Shown here: positions 34,437 to 43,964 of the stretch, piece after piece
Numbering within the stretch: position 1 is the stretch's first letter
Layout of the letters: each line of letters starts with the position of its first letter
The notes under the pieces: generated by a model
The model's database searches: none
The model's input: the letters and a program-made list of their open reading frames with translations, nothing else
Told to the model about the DNA's origin: nothing
Assembly: GCA_020532545.1 (NCBI GenBank)
Contig: JAJBAW010000016.1
Location: 1 to 53,521, forward strand
Length of the DNA stretch: 53,521 nt
Source of the DNA: Candidatus Cloacimonadota bacterium
GTDB taxonomy: Bacteria > Cloacimonadota > Cloacimonadia > Cloacimonadales > Cloacimonadaceae
Reading direction: 5' to 3'
Translations under genes and position numbers: made by a program

Positions 34437-35786
34437 ATGAAAAAGACATATATAGCACCGAATATTGAGCGAAACTCTGCCGGTAACATGAATAAATACG
34501 GGGCCAAGAGCGTGGTACGCCATCAGGACAGCATAGAAGGCGTCCTTATTAGCAATCTGGTAAAGGAATACGGATCTCCACTGATAGTACTTTCTGAAGC
34601 TCAGATGCGTAAACGCTATCGCCGGCTGCACGATGTGATGCAAATGCACTACCCCAAGGTGGAGATAGCCTGGAGCTACAAAACCAATTACCTGGGCGCT
34701 GTGTGCAGCATCTTTCATCAGGAAGGTGCACGCGCGGAAGTGGTCTCCAGAATGGAATATGAAATGGCCAGAAGGCTGGGTATAGAAGGCAAAGATATCA
34801 TTTTCAACGGTCCCGGCAAGAGTCCGGAAGCGCTGCGCATCGCCATCGAAGAATCTGCCTTGATCCACATCGACCATCTGGATGAGCTCTACCTCATCGA
34901 AAAGCTGGCCAAAGAGCTGGACCTGGTGCCCCAAGTGGCCATCCGCGTGAATATGGATACCGGAATCGTCCCCCAATGGAGCCGCTTTGGTTTCAACTAC
35001 GAAAATGGCGAAGCCTATCGCACCGTGCAACGCCTACTTTCCGGCAAAGCCATGAAACTGCGTGGACTGCACACGCACATCGGCACCTTCATCCTGGATG
35101 CAAATCCTTACTATTGGGCAGCAAAGGCCTTGCTGGATCTGGCACAAAAGATAGAGCAGGATCATGGCATCGTACTGGATTATATAGATCTGGGCGGTGG
35201 CTTTGCTTCTCAGAACACCCTGCATTCGCAATATACGCCAGGTGAATTTGCCTCCCCCTCTTTTGATCAATACGCTACCGCCATCGGCAATGCCTTTAAC
35301 GAATCCAGCTATGTGAGCAAGAGCCTGCCTACCCTGGTTTTGGAGACAGGCAGAGCCTTGGTGGATGAAGCCGGAGCCATCATTTCGAGCGTCCTGGGCA
35401 AGAAGAATCTACCCACCGGCGAACGCGCCATCATCCTGGATGCCGGCGTAAATACAACCATCACCGCCTGGTGGTACAAGCTGAAAGTCACGCCCACACG
35501 CAGCTTTCCCGGAGCCTATCAAAATACCATCTTCTATGGCCCCTTGTGCATGAATATAGATGTGATCCGTCCGGCTGTGCCCTTTCCCGATCTACACTTT
35601 GGCGATATCGTCTTGATCAGTCCCACAGGTGCCTACAACAACACCCAGTGGATGCAATTCATTGAATACCGCCCCAAAATCCTGCTCATCACCGAAACCG
35701 GACAGGTGGAATTGATCCGCGAATCTGAAACCCTGGCGGACATCATCGGTAGAGAGAGAATACCGGAGCATCTGAGCAAGATTTGA
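34437..35786 (+). CDS. fold-III PLP decarboxylase (Orn/DAP/Arg type) with RiPP-leader-like N-terminus
   Basis: A 449-residue alanine-racemase-fold enzyme. The PLP lysine is in IAWSYKTNYL (about 74-83). HTHIGTF, the glycine loop DLGGGFAS, LETGRALVDEAG and the dimer-site cysteine in YGPLCMNIDV are all present, so it should be active as an amino-acid decarboxylase. The N-terminus (MKKTYIAPNIERNSAGNMNKYG broken here at residue 20/21: key residues Y5, P8, I10, G16) is longer than in LysA and resembles leader peptides read by PqqD-type proteins (YxxPxL...G). This makes the enzyme a candidate for being the modified substrate itself. It starts five bases after the ligase stop; its stop overlaps the next start (TGATG). 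Confidence 0.85.
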   Translation: MKKTYIAPNIERNSAGNMNKYGAKSVVRHQDSIEGVLISNLVKEYGSPLIVLSEAQMRKRYRRLHDVMQMHYPKVEIAWSYKTNYLGAVCSIFHQEGARAEVVSRMEYEMARRLGIEGKDIIFNGPGKSPEALRIAIEESALIHIDHLDELYLIEKLAKELDLVPQVAIRVNMDTGIVPQWSRFGFNYENGEAYRTVQRLLSGKAMKLRGLHTHIGTFILDANPYYWAAKALLDLAQKIEQDHGIVLDYIDLGGGFASQNTLHSQYTPGEFASPSFDQYATAIGNAFNESSYVSKSLPTLVLETGRALVDEAGAIISSVLGKKNLPTGERAIILDAGVNTTITAWWYKLKVTPTRSFPGAYQNTIFYGPLCMNIDVIRPAVPFPDLHFGDIVLISPTGAYNNTQWMQFIEYRPKILLITETGQVELIRESETLADIIGRERIPEHLSKI

Positions 35787-37984
35787 TGAAACTTGGCAAC
35801 CTTGCTGCTTTTGCCAAAGCTATCCCCAATGCCTATGCCACGATCCTGTTTTCGGACAGCCTGGGCATAGGCTTGGGTCTGATGGCGCTTACCTTTGTCT
35901 CGCCGATCATAGCGTTGGCGGGATTATTTGCCTTGCTCTGTGCGCTGCTGGCCTCACGTCTCTTGGGCTATGAAGGCTGGGATTCTGCGCAGGGCGTGCT
36001 GGCTTTTAATAGCCTGCTGGTGGGACTGGCAATCGGCTATTACTACCCCTATAGCGGCTGGGCTACTTTGAGTCCCCACTTTTTTGGGCTGCTGGCCATC
36101 GCATCATTGGTTACGCTCTTTCTGTATATAGGTCTGAACTACCTGTGCCAGAGCTGGTTCAAGATGCCCTCCCTCAGCCTGGCTTTTTCCATAGCTGCGC
36201 TGTTTTTCTGGTATTATCTGGTGCGCAGCGGGCTGTTCAGCGGCTTGAACTTCCAGAAACCTCTGCTTTTTAACTACGATCTGCCGCTTAGCTGGTTTTG
36301 GCGGGATTACTTTGTCAGCCTGGGCAGCATCATGTTTGTGCCGGACCTCATAGTAGGTATCTTGCTGGCGCTGCTGCTCTTTATGATCACCCGCATTGGC
36401 TTCATGCTCTCGCTAATGGGCTGGAGCATCTGCTATCTGCTGATGCAATATACCAGTATGGGCAGCAGTTACGGTATCTTCTTTCCCGGCTTCAACCTCA
36501 TTTTGATCAGCATGGCCGTGGGTTCGGTATTCCTGATTCCCGGGAAAAGTTCCTACTTGCTGGCCATTTTTGCCACCGTGACCGGCTTCCTTTTGGCCTT
36601 TGCCATGTCCGGTAAATACTACTATACAGACCTGATGACCGCCCGTCCTTCCTTCCTGAATCTGCCCATCTTTGCCCTGCCCATGAATATAGTGGTGATC
36701 AGCCTTATCTACTCTTTGAGACTGCGCTTGCAACACCGCTCCCCCATTTTGAACGATTACGGCATCCTGCATCCGGAAAAGGCGCTGGATGCCTATCTTT
36801 CCCGCTATCGCCGTTTTGTAAGTGCCGGAGTGCCACAACTCAATCTGCCCGTTACCGGACAGTGGTTAGTCACCCAAGGGCACAATGGCGAGCACACGCA
36901 CAAAAAGGACTGGGCTCTGGCCTGGGATTTTGAGATTGAGAATACCCAGGGCCAGAAATACGCGGAGAATCAAGAGAAGCTTGCGGATTACTACTGCTAT
37001 GGCAAAACCGTGTATGCCGCCGCCGGAGGCTATGTGGCCAAGGTGGTGAATAGCGTGCCGGACAACCCCATCGGCGAAGTAAACACCAGGGAAAATTGGG
37101 GCAACTATATCAGCATCAACCACGGCTACGGCTTTTATACGCTCTATGCGCACCTGAAGGAAGGCTCGGTAAAGCTCGCCGAAGGGGATTACATCAAGAT
37201 GGGCGAAAAGATCGGGCAGGTAGGCAATTCCGGCCGCTCCTTCGTTCCCCACTTGCACTTTCAAGCCCAGGCCGCCATCGATGCCGGCTCCAGGACACTG
37301 TTCAGCCACATTTTGAACTACAAGATTCACAAGGACGATGGGCCGAACCGCTTTGTCACCAGCGGCATCCCGGAAGAGGGAGAGCTGGTCTCTGCATTGG
37401 TGCCGGAAAAAGGACTGGCCAACATCCTGCGGCTCAGCTATGGGCAGAAACAGAGCTTTGAAGTAGAGGATCAAACTGGCAAACGCCTGGAACACTGGCA
37501 GGTGGATCTGGACCTAATGGGCAATCACAGCATCGTTTCAGATAGCGGCAGCAGACTGGACTTCTCCATCTATCACGGCATCTTCAACGCCCTAAGCCTG
37601 AAGGGCAGAGGCCAAAACGCCCTCACCGCCTTCGCTTTTGCCGCTGGACGCATTCCCTGGATTGAGAAGCAAAGCCTGCTCTGGCAGGATGAACCTAGCC
37701 TCTCCGTGGTCATGAATCCACTCTGGAAGAACCTCACCCTCTTTTTGATCCCCTTCTTCAGACCCATCCGCGTGCAGAGCAGCTCTCAGCTCAGCAGTGA
37801 AGGCTCTGATATTATCATCGAAACTAGGACCGAGCTCAGCGTTTTCGGCCTGCGCCTGAAAAGCTACCAGAGCAGCCTGAAGCTTGATCGCAGCCAGGGC
37901 ATTCGTGAGATTCGCCTCACAAAGACCAAACAGCAAATCCTGAGAGCTACCCACATAGAAATCAAGGAGCAACCCGATGTCTAA
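35786..37984 (+). CDS. urea-transporter-like membrane domain fused to M23 (LytM) peptidase
   Basis: A 732-residue protein. The first ~310 residues are hydrophobic, with about ten membrane segments and a urea-transporter-like motif (GVLAFNSLLVGLAIG, about 71-85). Residues ~350-510 are an M23 peptidase: first metal site in HTHKKDWALAWDFE, the GGYVAKVV and GNYISINHGYGFYTLYAHL strands, and the second site PHLHFQAQA. Zinc ligands therefore look present. The last ~200 residues are beta-rich and unrecognised. I start it at ATG 35786 (overlap of one base with the decarboxylase stop). It probably cuts peptidoglycan or a peptide outside the membrane; the link to transport is unknown. Confidence 0.8.
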   Translation: MKLGNLAAFAKAIPNAYATILFSDSLGIGLGLMALTFVSPIIALAGLFALLCALLASRLLGYEGWDSAQGVLAFNSLLVGLAIGYYYPYSGWATLSPHFFGLLAIASLVTLFLYIGLNYLCQSWFKMPSLSLAFSIAALFFWYYLVRSGLFSGLNFQKPLLFNYDLPLSWFWRDYFVSLGSIMFVPDLIVGILLALLLFMITRIGFMLSLMGWSICYLLMQYTSMGSSYGIFFPGFNLILISMAVGSVFLIPGKSSYLLAIFATVTGFLLAFAMSGKYYYTDLMTARPSFLNLPIFALPMNIVVISLIYSLRLRLQHRSPILNDYGILHPEKALDAYLSRYRRFVSAGVPQLNLPVTGQWLVTQGHNGEHTHKKDWALAWDFEIENTQGQKYAENQEKLADYYCYGKTVYAAAGGYVAKVVNSVPDNPIGEVNTRENWGNYISINHGYGFYTLYAHLKEGSVKLAEGDYIKMGEKIGQVGNSGRSFVPHLHFQAQAAIDAGSRTLFSHILNYKIHKDDGPNRFVTSGIPEEGELVSALVPEKGLANILRLSYGQKQSFEVEDQTGKRLEHWQVDLDLMGNHSIVSDSGSRLDFSIYHGIFNALSLKGRGQNALTAFAFAAGRIPWIEKQSLLWQDEPSLSVVMNPLWKNLTLFLIPFFRPIRVQSSSQLSSEGSDIIIETRTELSVFGLRLKSYQSSLKLDRSQGIREIRLTKTKQQILRATHIEIKEQPDV

Positions 37985-38579
37985 ACATATCTTACTTAGC
38001 TTACTTATCCTGTTTTCCCTGCAATTTCTGCTTGCCACTGCCATCCAGGATTCCTATCTGGCGGAACTGAGTGGCGACTATGCCCAGGCTATCACCCACA
38101 TGCAAAAGCTGCTCCAGGATGATCCCACGGAAGTGTTTTATTCTATGCGTACCGCCTGGTTGTACTACCTTTTGGGCAGCTATCCACAGGCCTTGGAGCT
38201 GTATCAGCAGAGCCTTACGCGGCTAAATCATCTGGATGCACACCTGGGCATCATCAATTGCCAGCTCGCTCTGGGGCAATGGGATCAGGCTCTGGCATCT
38301 TCCCAGAGGATATTGCCGACGAATTCACAAAACACTAATCTGCTCGCCAAAGCGGCCTATGCGGCTTTCATGAACAAGGCCTATGGCACTGCTGCGGATT
38401 ACTTTGGCTACATCGTGGCCATCTCTCCCTGGGATCTGGAAAACCGGGGCTATTGGGTGAATAACCTCTATCTCAGTGGCAATCTCCCGGAAGCCAAAAA
38501 GCAGTACCGTATCTTGAAGAAATACCATCCGGATTCTCTGATCGTGACCGAGCTGCAAGGGGCACTGGACAAGCCGTGA
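37977..38579 (+). CDS. exported TPR protein
   Basis: A 200-residue protein with a signal peptide (hydrophobic LLSLLILFSLQFLLATA) and about four TPR units (ELSGDYAQAITHMQKLLQDDP; YYLLGSYPQALELYQQSL; QLALGQWDQALASSQRIL; LYLSGNLPEAKKQYRIL). It overlaps the M23 gene by eight bases and the next gene by four (GTGA). TPR proteins of this kind are scaffolds in the periplasm. No enzyme motif. Confidence 0.75.
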   Translation: MSKHILLSLLILFSLQFLLATAIQDSYLAELSGDYAQAITHMQKLLQDDPTEVFYSMRTAWLYYLLGSYPQALELYQQSLTRLNHLDAHLGIINCQLALGQWDQALASSQRILPTNSQNTNLLAKAAYAAFMNKAYGTAADYFGYIVAISPWDLENRGYWVNNLYLSGNLPEAKKQYRILKKYHPDSLIVTELQGALDKP

Positions 38580-39838
38580 AGACCAGTCTCTCTACTCTGT
38601 TTCTGCTATGCTTGATCAGCCTGATGGCTCAAAGCCCGGCGCCTGATGTCCAGGCCCTGCGCCTCTGGGTAGCGGAGAATCCCATAGATAGTTCTGCAAG
38701 GCTGAACCTGGCCTATCAATTGATGCTTGTTTCGCAGACGGATGAAGCGCTGAAACACTATGAAACTTTACTGAAGCAGGATCCCCAGAATGCCTCGGCT
38801 GCGGAAGGTATCCTGTGGGCCTTGCAAAGTCAGCATCACTTTCGGGAAAGCATCACCAGATCAGAGGAATTCCTGCGCAGTTTCCCTCTTAATGCATCAC
38901 TTCACAATTACACGGCTTACGGACTCTCTCAATTGAACTTACATCTTGCCTCCCGTCAGCATTATGCTGCGGCTGAAGAGCTGGCAATCGACGCTACTCA
39001 CAGAGATAATGCCAACTTGGGTTTGACCTGGGAATACCTCTTTTTGAAGAACTATCCCGCCGCCAAATCTGCACTTGCACAGCTAAAAGACGATGCAGAC
39101 CCGCTGGCGCAAAGCCTGATCGGTAAAACCAACTTGCAAATAGCGGTGGGAGCAGGTACGGACTATCAAGCCAAGCATTCTGGAAACCTGAGTGCTGCCC
39201 TGCAAAAAGCAGAGTGGAGTCTGAAGCTAAGTGCGGAAGAGCTGATTATTGACGGCTCCCGGTTTCGCGAAAAGTACGGCTTCGCAGCAGGCTGGCAAAG
39301 CCCTCTTGCTTTTCTGGAAGCTTCCGCGAGCAGACTCAGCGGCAAGGACGAACGCGTCTATCCGGCCACCCTGATTGGTCTGAGTATCAAGCCCATTTTC
39401 TACCTTAGCAAGCTACAATTAACCCCCTCGCTATCTGGAGCTTACAGCCACTTTGAACGCTTTGATGTACAGCAGGCAGATCTCGGCCTGCAAGTTACCA
39501 GCGATATCTTCAGTGCCGGCTACAGCTTTTCCAAGGTCTATCAGGATAATGAAGCCCTGCTCAGCGATAGTGAGAAGCAGCTTCACAGCTTCACTCTAGG
39601 CGCGAGAATTGCCCCACAGATCTGGCTCAGCGCCTATCTTTATGAAGGCAAACAAGCCTGGTGGATAAATCCTTATGGCGCTATCTACGACGACTTTGAA
39701 GCCAGTAACCGCGCCTACGCCTTTTCCCTATCAAGCCCGTTGGGCACCAGGATGGGCATCATGCTTTATCAGCAAATAGGAGTACAGGACCATGAAACGC
39801 AGCAGAGCTCGTTTATTACCTTATCTTACCATATTTAG
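38576..39838 (+). CDS. TPR plus outer-membrane-barrel-like protein
   Basis: A 420-residue protein starting at GTG 38576. It has a signal peptide (STLFLLCLISLMAQ), then TPR-like repeats to about residue 190 (DSSARLNLAYQLMLVSQTDEALKHYETLL). The C-terminal ~220 residues alternate like barrel strands and end in aromatic strand sequence (SFITLSYHI), like TPR-linked outer-membrane barrels of polysaccharide or peptide export. The 918-residue gene starts 47 bases before its end in another frame. Confidence 0.7.
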   Translation: MKTSLSTLFLLCLISLMAQSPAPDVQALRLWVAENPIDSSARLNLAYQLMLVSQTDEALKHYETLLKQDPQNASAAEGILWALQSQHHFRESITRSEEFLRSFPLNASLHNYTAYGLSQLNLHLASRQHYAAAEELAIDATHRDNANLGLTWEYLFLKNYPAAKSALAQLKDDADPLAQSLIGKTNLQIAVGAGTDYQAKHSGNLSAALQKAEWSLKLSAEELIIDGSRFREKYGFAAGWQSPLAFLEASASRLSGKDERVYPATLIGLSIKPIFYLSKLQLTPSLSGAYSHFERFDVQQADLGLQVTSDIFSAGYSFSKVYQDNEALLSDSEKQLHSFTLGARIAPQIWLSAYLYEGKQAWWINPYGAIYDDFEASNRAYAFSLSSPLGTRMGIMLYQQIGVQDHETQQSSFITLSYHI

Positions 39839-42548
39839 CCTGGCTCTGGTAGCTGTACTGCTTAGTTCTTGCAATCTGCGCGAGAACATGCTCTTGCCGC
39901 CCAATCTGGACCCCAAAGAATATGTAGTGGCCAGCCAGATCCTGGTTTATTCTGACCACCTGATTCCTTCCTCAAACGACAACAGCTACCTCTATCTACC
40001 CAAGACCAGCATTGCCGACAGCCTGATCTGGTATGGCGACATTGTCAGCCTCAGCCGGGTACAAAGCCTCTTGCAGAGAGATAGCCTGGCAGTGAACAGT
40101 GGAAGCTCCCCAATTGGCAATAGCTACCGCGTAGAAATCTTGCGGGAAGGCCAGAGCATCACCATAGAAAATGCCCCCGCTTTTGCTACCCTATACACGG
40201 ACACCGAGTCCGTATTCATTGAAAGTCCACTCTACCTGCTTACCTTGAGGCAGATCCTAAGCGCCGGCCTCGCGAAACACTATAATTACGGCAAACAGCG
40301 CGCCTGCTATGAGCTCGATGGTTCAGGAGATTTTGCCGTGATGCAACTAAGCGGACCAGCTATGAAATTGGATATCCCCGCCAATAATAAAGATATTCAG
40401 GGCCTGCTTTTCGGATCAAATCTCTACATGCAAATCTTTATACCCGCTGGCTTTACTATGGATTTGGGGGCTGCCACAATAACGCTCAACAATCCCCAGG
40501 AACCCTTCTCTGATCCTGCCGATTTGCAGGCTGTGCAAGAGCTCTATCCGGATTTTGCCTTGCTCACCACGACTTTGAGCGTTACTACAGAGCGTGAAGG
40601 CACCAGTAGCCACACGCCCATACTCCATTACCGGATGCCGGGCAGCCGAGGCTTTGATACCCAATGGGTTAAGCTCAGCCCCAACCAGATCGAAAGCTGG
40701 CCAGAAGGTGAGGATACCTGGTTGATGCAAGACAATACCCTGATCAGCTTTATCAATGGGGCAGGAACGTATTTTCTGCTGCAACCGCTGGCCTCGCAAA
40801 ACACCATCCGGATCAGTCTGGATAGCCCTAATCGCCAGATCTTTTTGCAAGATATGTGGCTGGATCTGAAAGACGTCAATCTGCCCGGTATCGACTTGGT
40901 AATAGACCCCAATCCAGACTATAGCAAGCTTACACAGGACTACTTTGGCGGCAAACCCTATACCCTGAGTGGCTCCTCTCAGGCCTATAAACTTAGCTTT
41001 TTCAGGGGTGCAGAGCTCTTGGACACTTTGCCTGGTGACCAGTGGCTGGAGTTTGGCTTTGCCAGTTCGCTAGCAGAACTTGAAAAAGCCCGGCTTCTGC
41101 GTGCATACCGCAATCCTCAGCAGGATATTCTGAGCTACAAAAGTCACGCTGCTGCCTACGATGCGACACATTTTACCAGCTCAAAGGGCTATGTCTATAC
41201 CGGCATCAATTCCTCTGGGCTCTATCTTTTAGGCAATATCACTGAATCTTCTTTCTCAGTGCAGATCCCCTGCCTCAAGGACAAGCTCTTATTGCAGACC
41301 CAAAAGACTACAATATCTTACCAGGATGCCAAGCTGCCCTGCACTGCGCTGCGGCTGGAATATAAGCCATCTGTCTCAAGCAACCATCCCTGGCTGAACT
41401 CTTTGCCCTATAGCTTGAATCAAGAACAAGCCCTACTTTCCATCAGCCCGATAGGCTCCAGCAGCGATGCCTTGCCCAAGCAGCTCTTTATCGAAACCAC
41501 AGTTAACCAAGCCTTGAAATCCGTGATCAATTTCTCCCCTCTGGCAGGCTATCCCAAGCTCGTGCGTTACAACAAGGGCAATATCCTGGAACACAATAGC
41601 TTCTTGCAGAAAGGATCCCGGCTCAGCATCTCCCCCGCCTTTGCAGGCTACCTCTTCGATGGGAATAATCTGCAAAACCCTTCCGCCAGCAGAGACCTGG
41701 CCATGTTCCCCAGGATGGTGTTTGACGATTATGACCTTGAGCTCTATCTGGATTCCTCTACCACCATGCCAGCCAGCACCATGCGCATCACCCGTTCCGC
41801 TGGTCTCAGTGATCCTTACAATGTACTGCAAAATCAGTATCAGCTCAGCTATCTCAGCCCTGCCTACCGCTTTGAACTGCTCAACAATGCCGCTTTCTAT
41901 ACCAAATTCCAGCCCTATATCCGCATCAAACATCCCTCCCGCAGCCAGGACCTGCTATTTTCTGTCTCAACCCTGGAGCACTACCGCGTGTACAGCTATC
42001 CTGAGAGCGACATCGCGGATGGCTGGCACTTCATGAACCGCGACGGACATTATGCCTTCTATCTGCCTTACGATGCGGAATATGCCGTGCTGCGGGACAA
42101 TACCCCTCACACTTTGACCGAACTCACGATCAGCGCCATGCAAGACATCCATTTATCCTTATATCAGGCCCAAGCCAGCTTTCCGGGAGATTACATCGGC
42201 AGCAGCATCCCCATGGGCTCGAAGCTGAGCCTGGCGCAGATAGCTTCTGTAGCACCGGGAATTAGCTCCCGTGCGGCCTATCGCATTAGCATCTTGGGGC
42301 CCCAGCAGAACCCCTTGCAGCCAAACTTCTTTAGCCAGATCAACGACGATTGGCCTTACCTGTATATCCCCATCCCGAATTATGCTATTGGAGAGCCTGT
42401 GAGGGCCTTCTACCGGAATCCCCAAGGCACGACTCAAGAGCTTACCCGGGTGAGCAGCTTCAGCGCTAGCCCGGATAATGAATTCGTCCTGATTGGCAAT
42501 TGCGCCGTCGCTTTCATAGATAATCCTGGAATCTTTTACGTAAAATAA
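39792..42548 (+). CDS. large lipoprotein of unknown function
   Basis: A 918-residue protein with a lipobox (LLSSC, C27), so probably anchored in the outer membrane. The rest is beta-rich with many Ser/Tyr/Pro blocks and no motif I recognise; parts such as YRVEILREGQSITIENAP and AQASFPGDYIGSSIPMGSKLSL may be Ig-like strands. The AGGAG ribosome site lies inside the previous gene, which it overlaps by 47 bases. It is the last gene of the RRE operon and could be the surface partner of its product. Confidence 0.7.
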   Translation: MKRSRARLLPYLTIFSLALVAVLLSSCNLRENMLLPPNLDPKEYVVASQILVYSDHLIPSSNDNSYLYLPKTSIADSLIWYGDIVSLSRVQSLLQRDSLAVNSGSSPIGNSYRVEILREGQSITIENAPAFATLYTDTESVFIESPLYLLTLRQILSAGLAKHYNYGKQRACYELDGSGDFAVMQLSGPAMKLDIPANNKDIQGLLFGSNLYMQIFIPAGFTMDLGAATITLNNPQEPFSDPADLQAVQELYPDFALLTTTLSVTTEREGTSSHTPILHYRMPGSRGFDTQWVKLSPNQIESWPEGEDTWLMQDNTLISFINGAGTYFLLQPLASQNTIRISLDSPNRQIFLQDMWLDLKDVNLPGIDLVIDPNPDYSKLTQDYFGGKPYTLSGSSQAYKLSFFRGAELLDTLPGDQWLEFGFASSLAELEKARLLRAYRNPQQDILSYKSHAAAYDATHFTSSKGYVYTGINSSGLYLLGNITESSFSVQIPCLKDKLLLQTQKTTISYQDAKLPCTALRLEYKPSVSSNHPWLNSLPYSLNQEQALLSISPIGSSSDALPKQLFIETTVNQALKSVINFSPLAGYPKLVRYNKGNILEHNSFLQKGSRLSISPAFAGYLFDGNNLQNPSASRDLAMFPRMVFDDYDLELYLDSSTTMPASTMRITRSAGLSDPYNVLQNQYQLSYLSPAYRFELLNNAAFYTKFQPYIRIKHPSRSQDLLFSVSTLEHYRVYSYPESDIADGWHFMNRDGHYAFYLPYDAEYAVLRDNTPHTLTELTISAMQDIHLSLYQAQASFPGDYIGSSIPMGSKLSLAQIASVAPGISSRAAYRISILGPQQNPLQPNFFSQINDDWPYLYIPIPNYAIGEPVRAFYRNPQGTTQELTRVSSFSASPDNEFVLIGNCAVAFIDNPGIFYVK

Positions 42549-42917
42549 CCTGCCACTCCGCTCAGACAGGGCGTCTGCGGCACAAGGCAGCTCACTCTGC
42601 TCTACTGCTACCCTGGCTGGCTTTATCCCGTTTGTCGACGTGGAGATAACGTGGAGATAGCAGGAATAAATGCTCCCATCTCCACGTTATCTCCACCACA
42701 AACTATGCGGAGAGGGCAGGGATGGAAGGCCTGAAGAACACATTTACAGGCAAATTGAGAGCCTGTGGCTAAGCTTTCACACGCCAAGTGTCGCTTAGTA
42801 AAGACGGAGTTCCAGATGGCACCATACAGAACCCCTTTCTTCAACGAGAAACCCACTCAAAACAAAAGATCGTAGCACCAAGGCCGCGATCTTTCAATAT
42901 ATAGAGCAATAGCTCAG
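42549..42917. other. convergent intergenic region
   Basis: About 370 bases between the lipoprotein gene and the caspase-like gene, containing the long inverted repeat listed next. No gene or T-run terminator is seen. Confidence 0.5.
42638..42696. repeat. perfect 19-bp inverted repeat built of GTGGAGAT copies
   Basis: The left arm (42640-42658) and right arm (42678-42696) are exact reverse complements around a 19-base loop. Each arm holds GTGGAGAT (or its complement) twice; the left side is an exact 11-bp tandem of ACGTGGAGATA. No T-run follows, so a plain terminator is unlikely. Confidence 0.8.
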
Positions 42918-43715
42918 CTAAAAGTTATAGCTACCCCCGCCTTCCAAAGAGCGGTAGAGGGGAAATCGAAAAGGGCGGATTTTTAGCTTCTGAGTTTGTT
43001 CCCAAAAGCTGAAGGGTGCATCCAGAGTGCTTTGCCACAAAGGGATCTGGGCACTTTTCGTGTAGGCCATCACCGCCTCGGAGCTCTCTTGCATGAGCAC
43101 GGGAAAGTCCGTCATGCCGCTGGTCATCTTGCTAAGCAGGGTATGGGTAAAAATGCTGTATTTCTCGCCCTGTTCCCTCAGCTCTTTGCCCGGAGCACTG
43201 GCCATGGCAAAGCCTTGATTCTTGCCCAATTTCTCGATCTTGGCGAGCCCTTTTTCTTTGCCACAGAGGCTTTTGGGGAAGGCCTTTCCGGTTTGTCTGC
43301 TTTCCAGTATCATAAAAGAGCGGTGAGCACGGGTGAGGGCTTCCAGCACCACATCCACGCTGATCTGGCGTTCGTCGGCCTTTTTCTCCTTCGCCCCTAT
43401 ATAGGGAAGCAAATAGTTTTTGCCGCATTCTTGAACGGTATATCCGGCATAGTAAAAGACTGCCACATCATTTGTGGTCAGGGTTTTCTTGAAGTCATTG
43501 ATCGCCGCGAGCATCTGGGCATAGCTCTGATCTTTGTGCAGAGTCACTTCATAATCCATGGCGGTAAAGGCATCTGCTGCCAATTGAGCGTCGTTTAAAC
43601 TGGTCGTGAGCTGATACTTATCGTATCCGCTATTGCCGATCACCAAAGCTTTTCTTTGGGCAAAGGCGGAAAGGCTGAGCACCAGCATGAGCCAGAGGAT
43701 GAGATGTTTCTTCAT
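42918..43715 (-). CDS. caspase-fold (peptidase C14-like) exported protein lacking catalytic residues
   Basis: A 265-residue protein. I start it at ATG 43715 because AAGGAGA and a signal peptide (MKKHLILWLMLVLSLSAFA) follow there; the frame is open to 43982 but overlaps the divergent gene. The caspase-like core is clear: RKALVIGNSGYDKY (21-34), NDAQLAADAFTAMDYEV (41-57), VAVFYYAGY (84-92), NYLLPY (100-105). The usual FYYAGHG is AGYT here, so the catalytic histidine is replaced by Y92. The usual LDACR is LESRQ (137-141), so the catalytic cysteine is missing too. I infer a pseudo-enzyme, perhaps a binding protein. Partners are unknown. Confidence 0.78.
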   Translation of the reverse strand: MKKHLILWLMLVLSLSAFAQRKALVIGNSGYDKYQLTTSLNDAQLAADAFTAMDYEVTLHKDQSYAQMLAAINDFKKTLTTNDVAVFYYAGYTVQECGKNYLLPYIGAKEKKADERQISVDVVLEALTRAHRSFMILESRQTGKAFPKSLCGKEKGLAKIEKLGKNQGFAMASAPGKELREQGEKYSIFTHTLLSKMTSGMTDFPVLMQESSEAVMAYTKSAQIPLWQSTLDAPFSFWEQTQKLKIRPFRFPLYRSLEGGGSYNF

Positions 43716-43844
43716 GGTCTCTCCTTGCTTATTGATACTTTTTTGGCAGCTTGTCACAGCGAGCATTTGAGTCAAGAAATATCTGCTTTGAGCCCATTTA
43801 TATAGTGTCACCTCAAGAAATATGCCGGGTTTGGATGATTTAAC

Positions 43845-43873
43845 TTGACGAAAAACTGAGTAGGAAAAATAAT
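43845..43873 (+). promoter_or_regulatory. promoter for the methyltransferase-rho-mutS operon
   Basis: TTGACG (43845-43850), 17 bases, AATAAT (43868-43873). It lies about 90 bases before the GTG at 43965. Confidence 0.5.
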
Positions 43874-43964
43874 AACTCAGATTCAGAAATGCAATCTTAA
43901 TACTGATATGTACGAGGTAGAGGCTTAGTGCCGATTCCACAAAATCACAAGCGAGGTTAAAGCC

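Noticed and set aside
37592-38044. frames antisense to the urea-transporter/M23 gene
   Set aside because: They overlap a strongly supported gene and lack start signals.
42640-42696. bidirectional rho-independent terminator
   Set aside because: The stem is long and perfect but neither side has a T-run, so I list it as a repeat.
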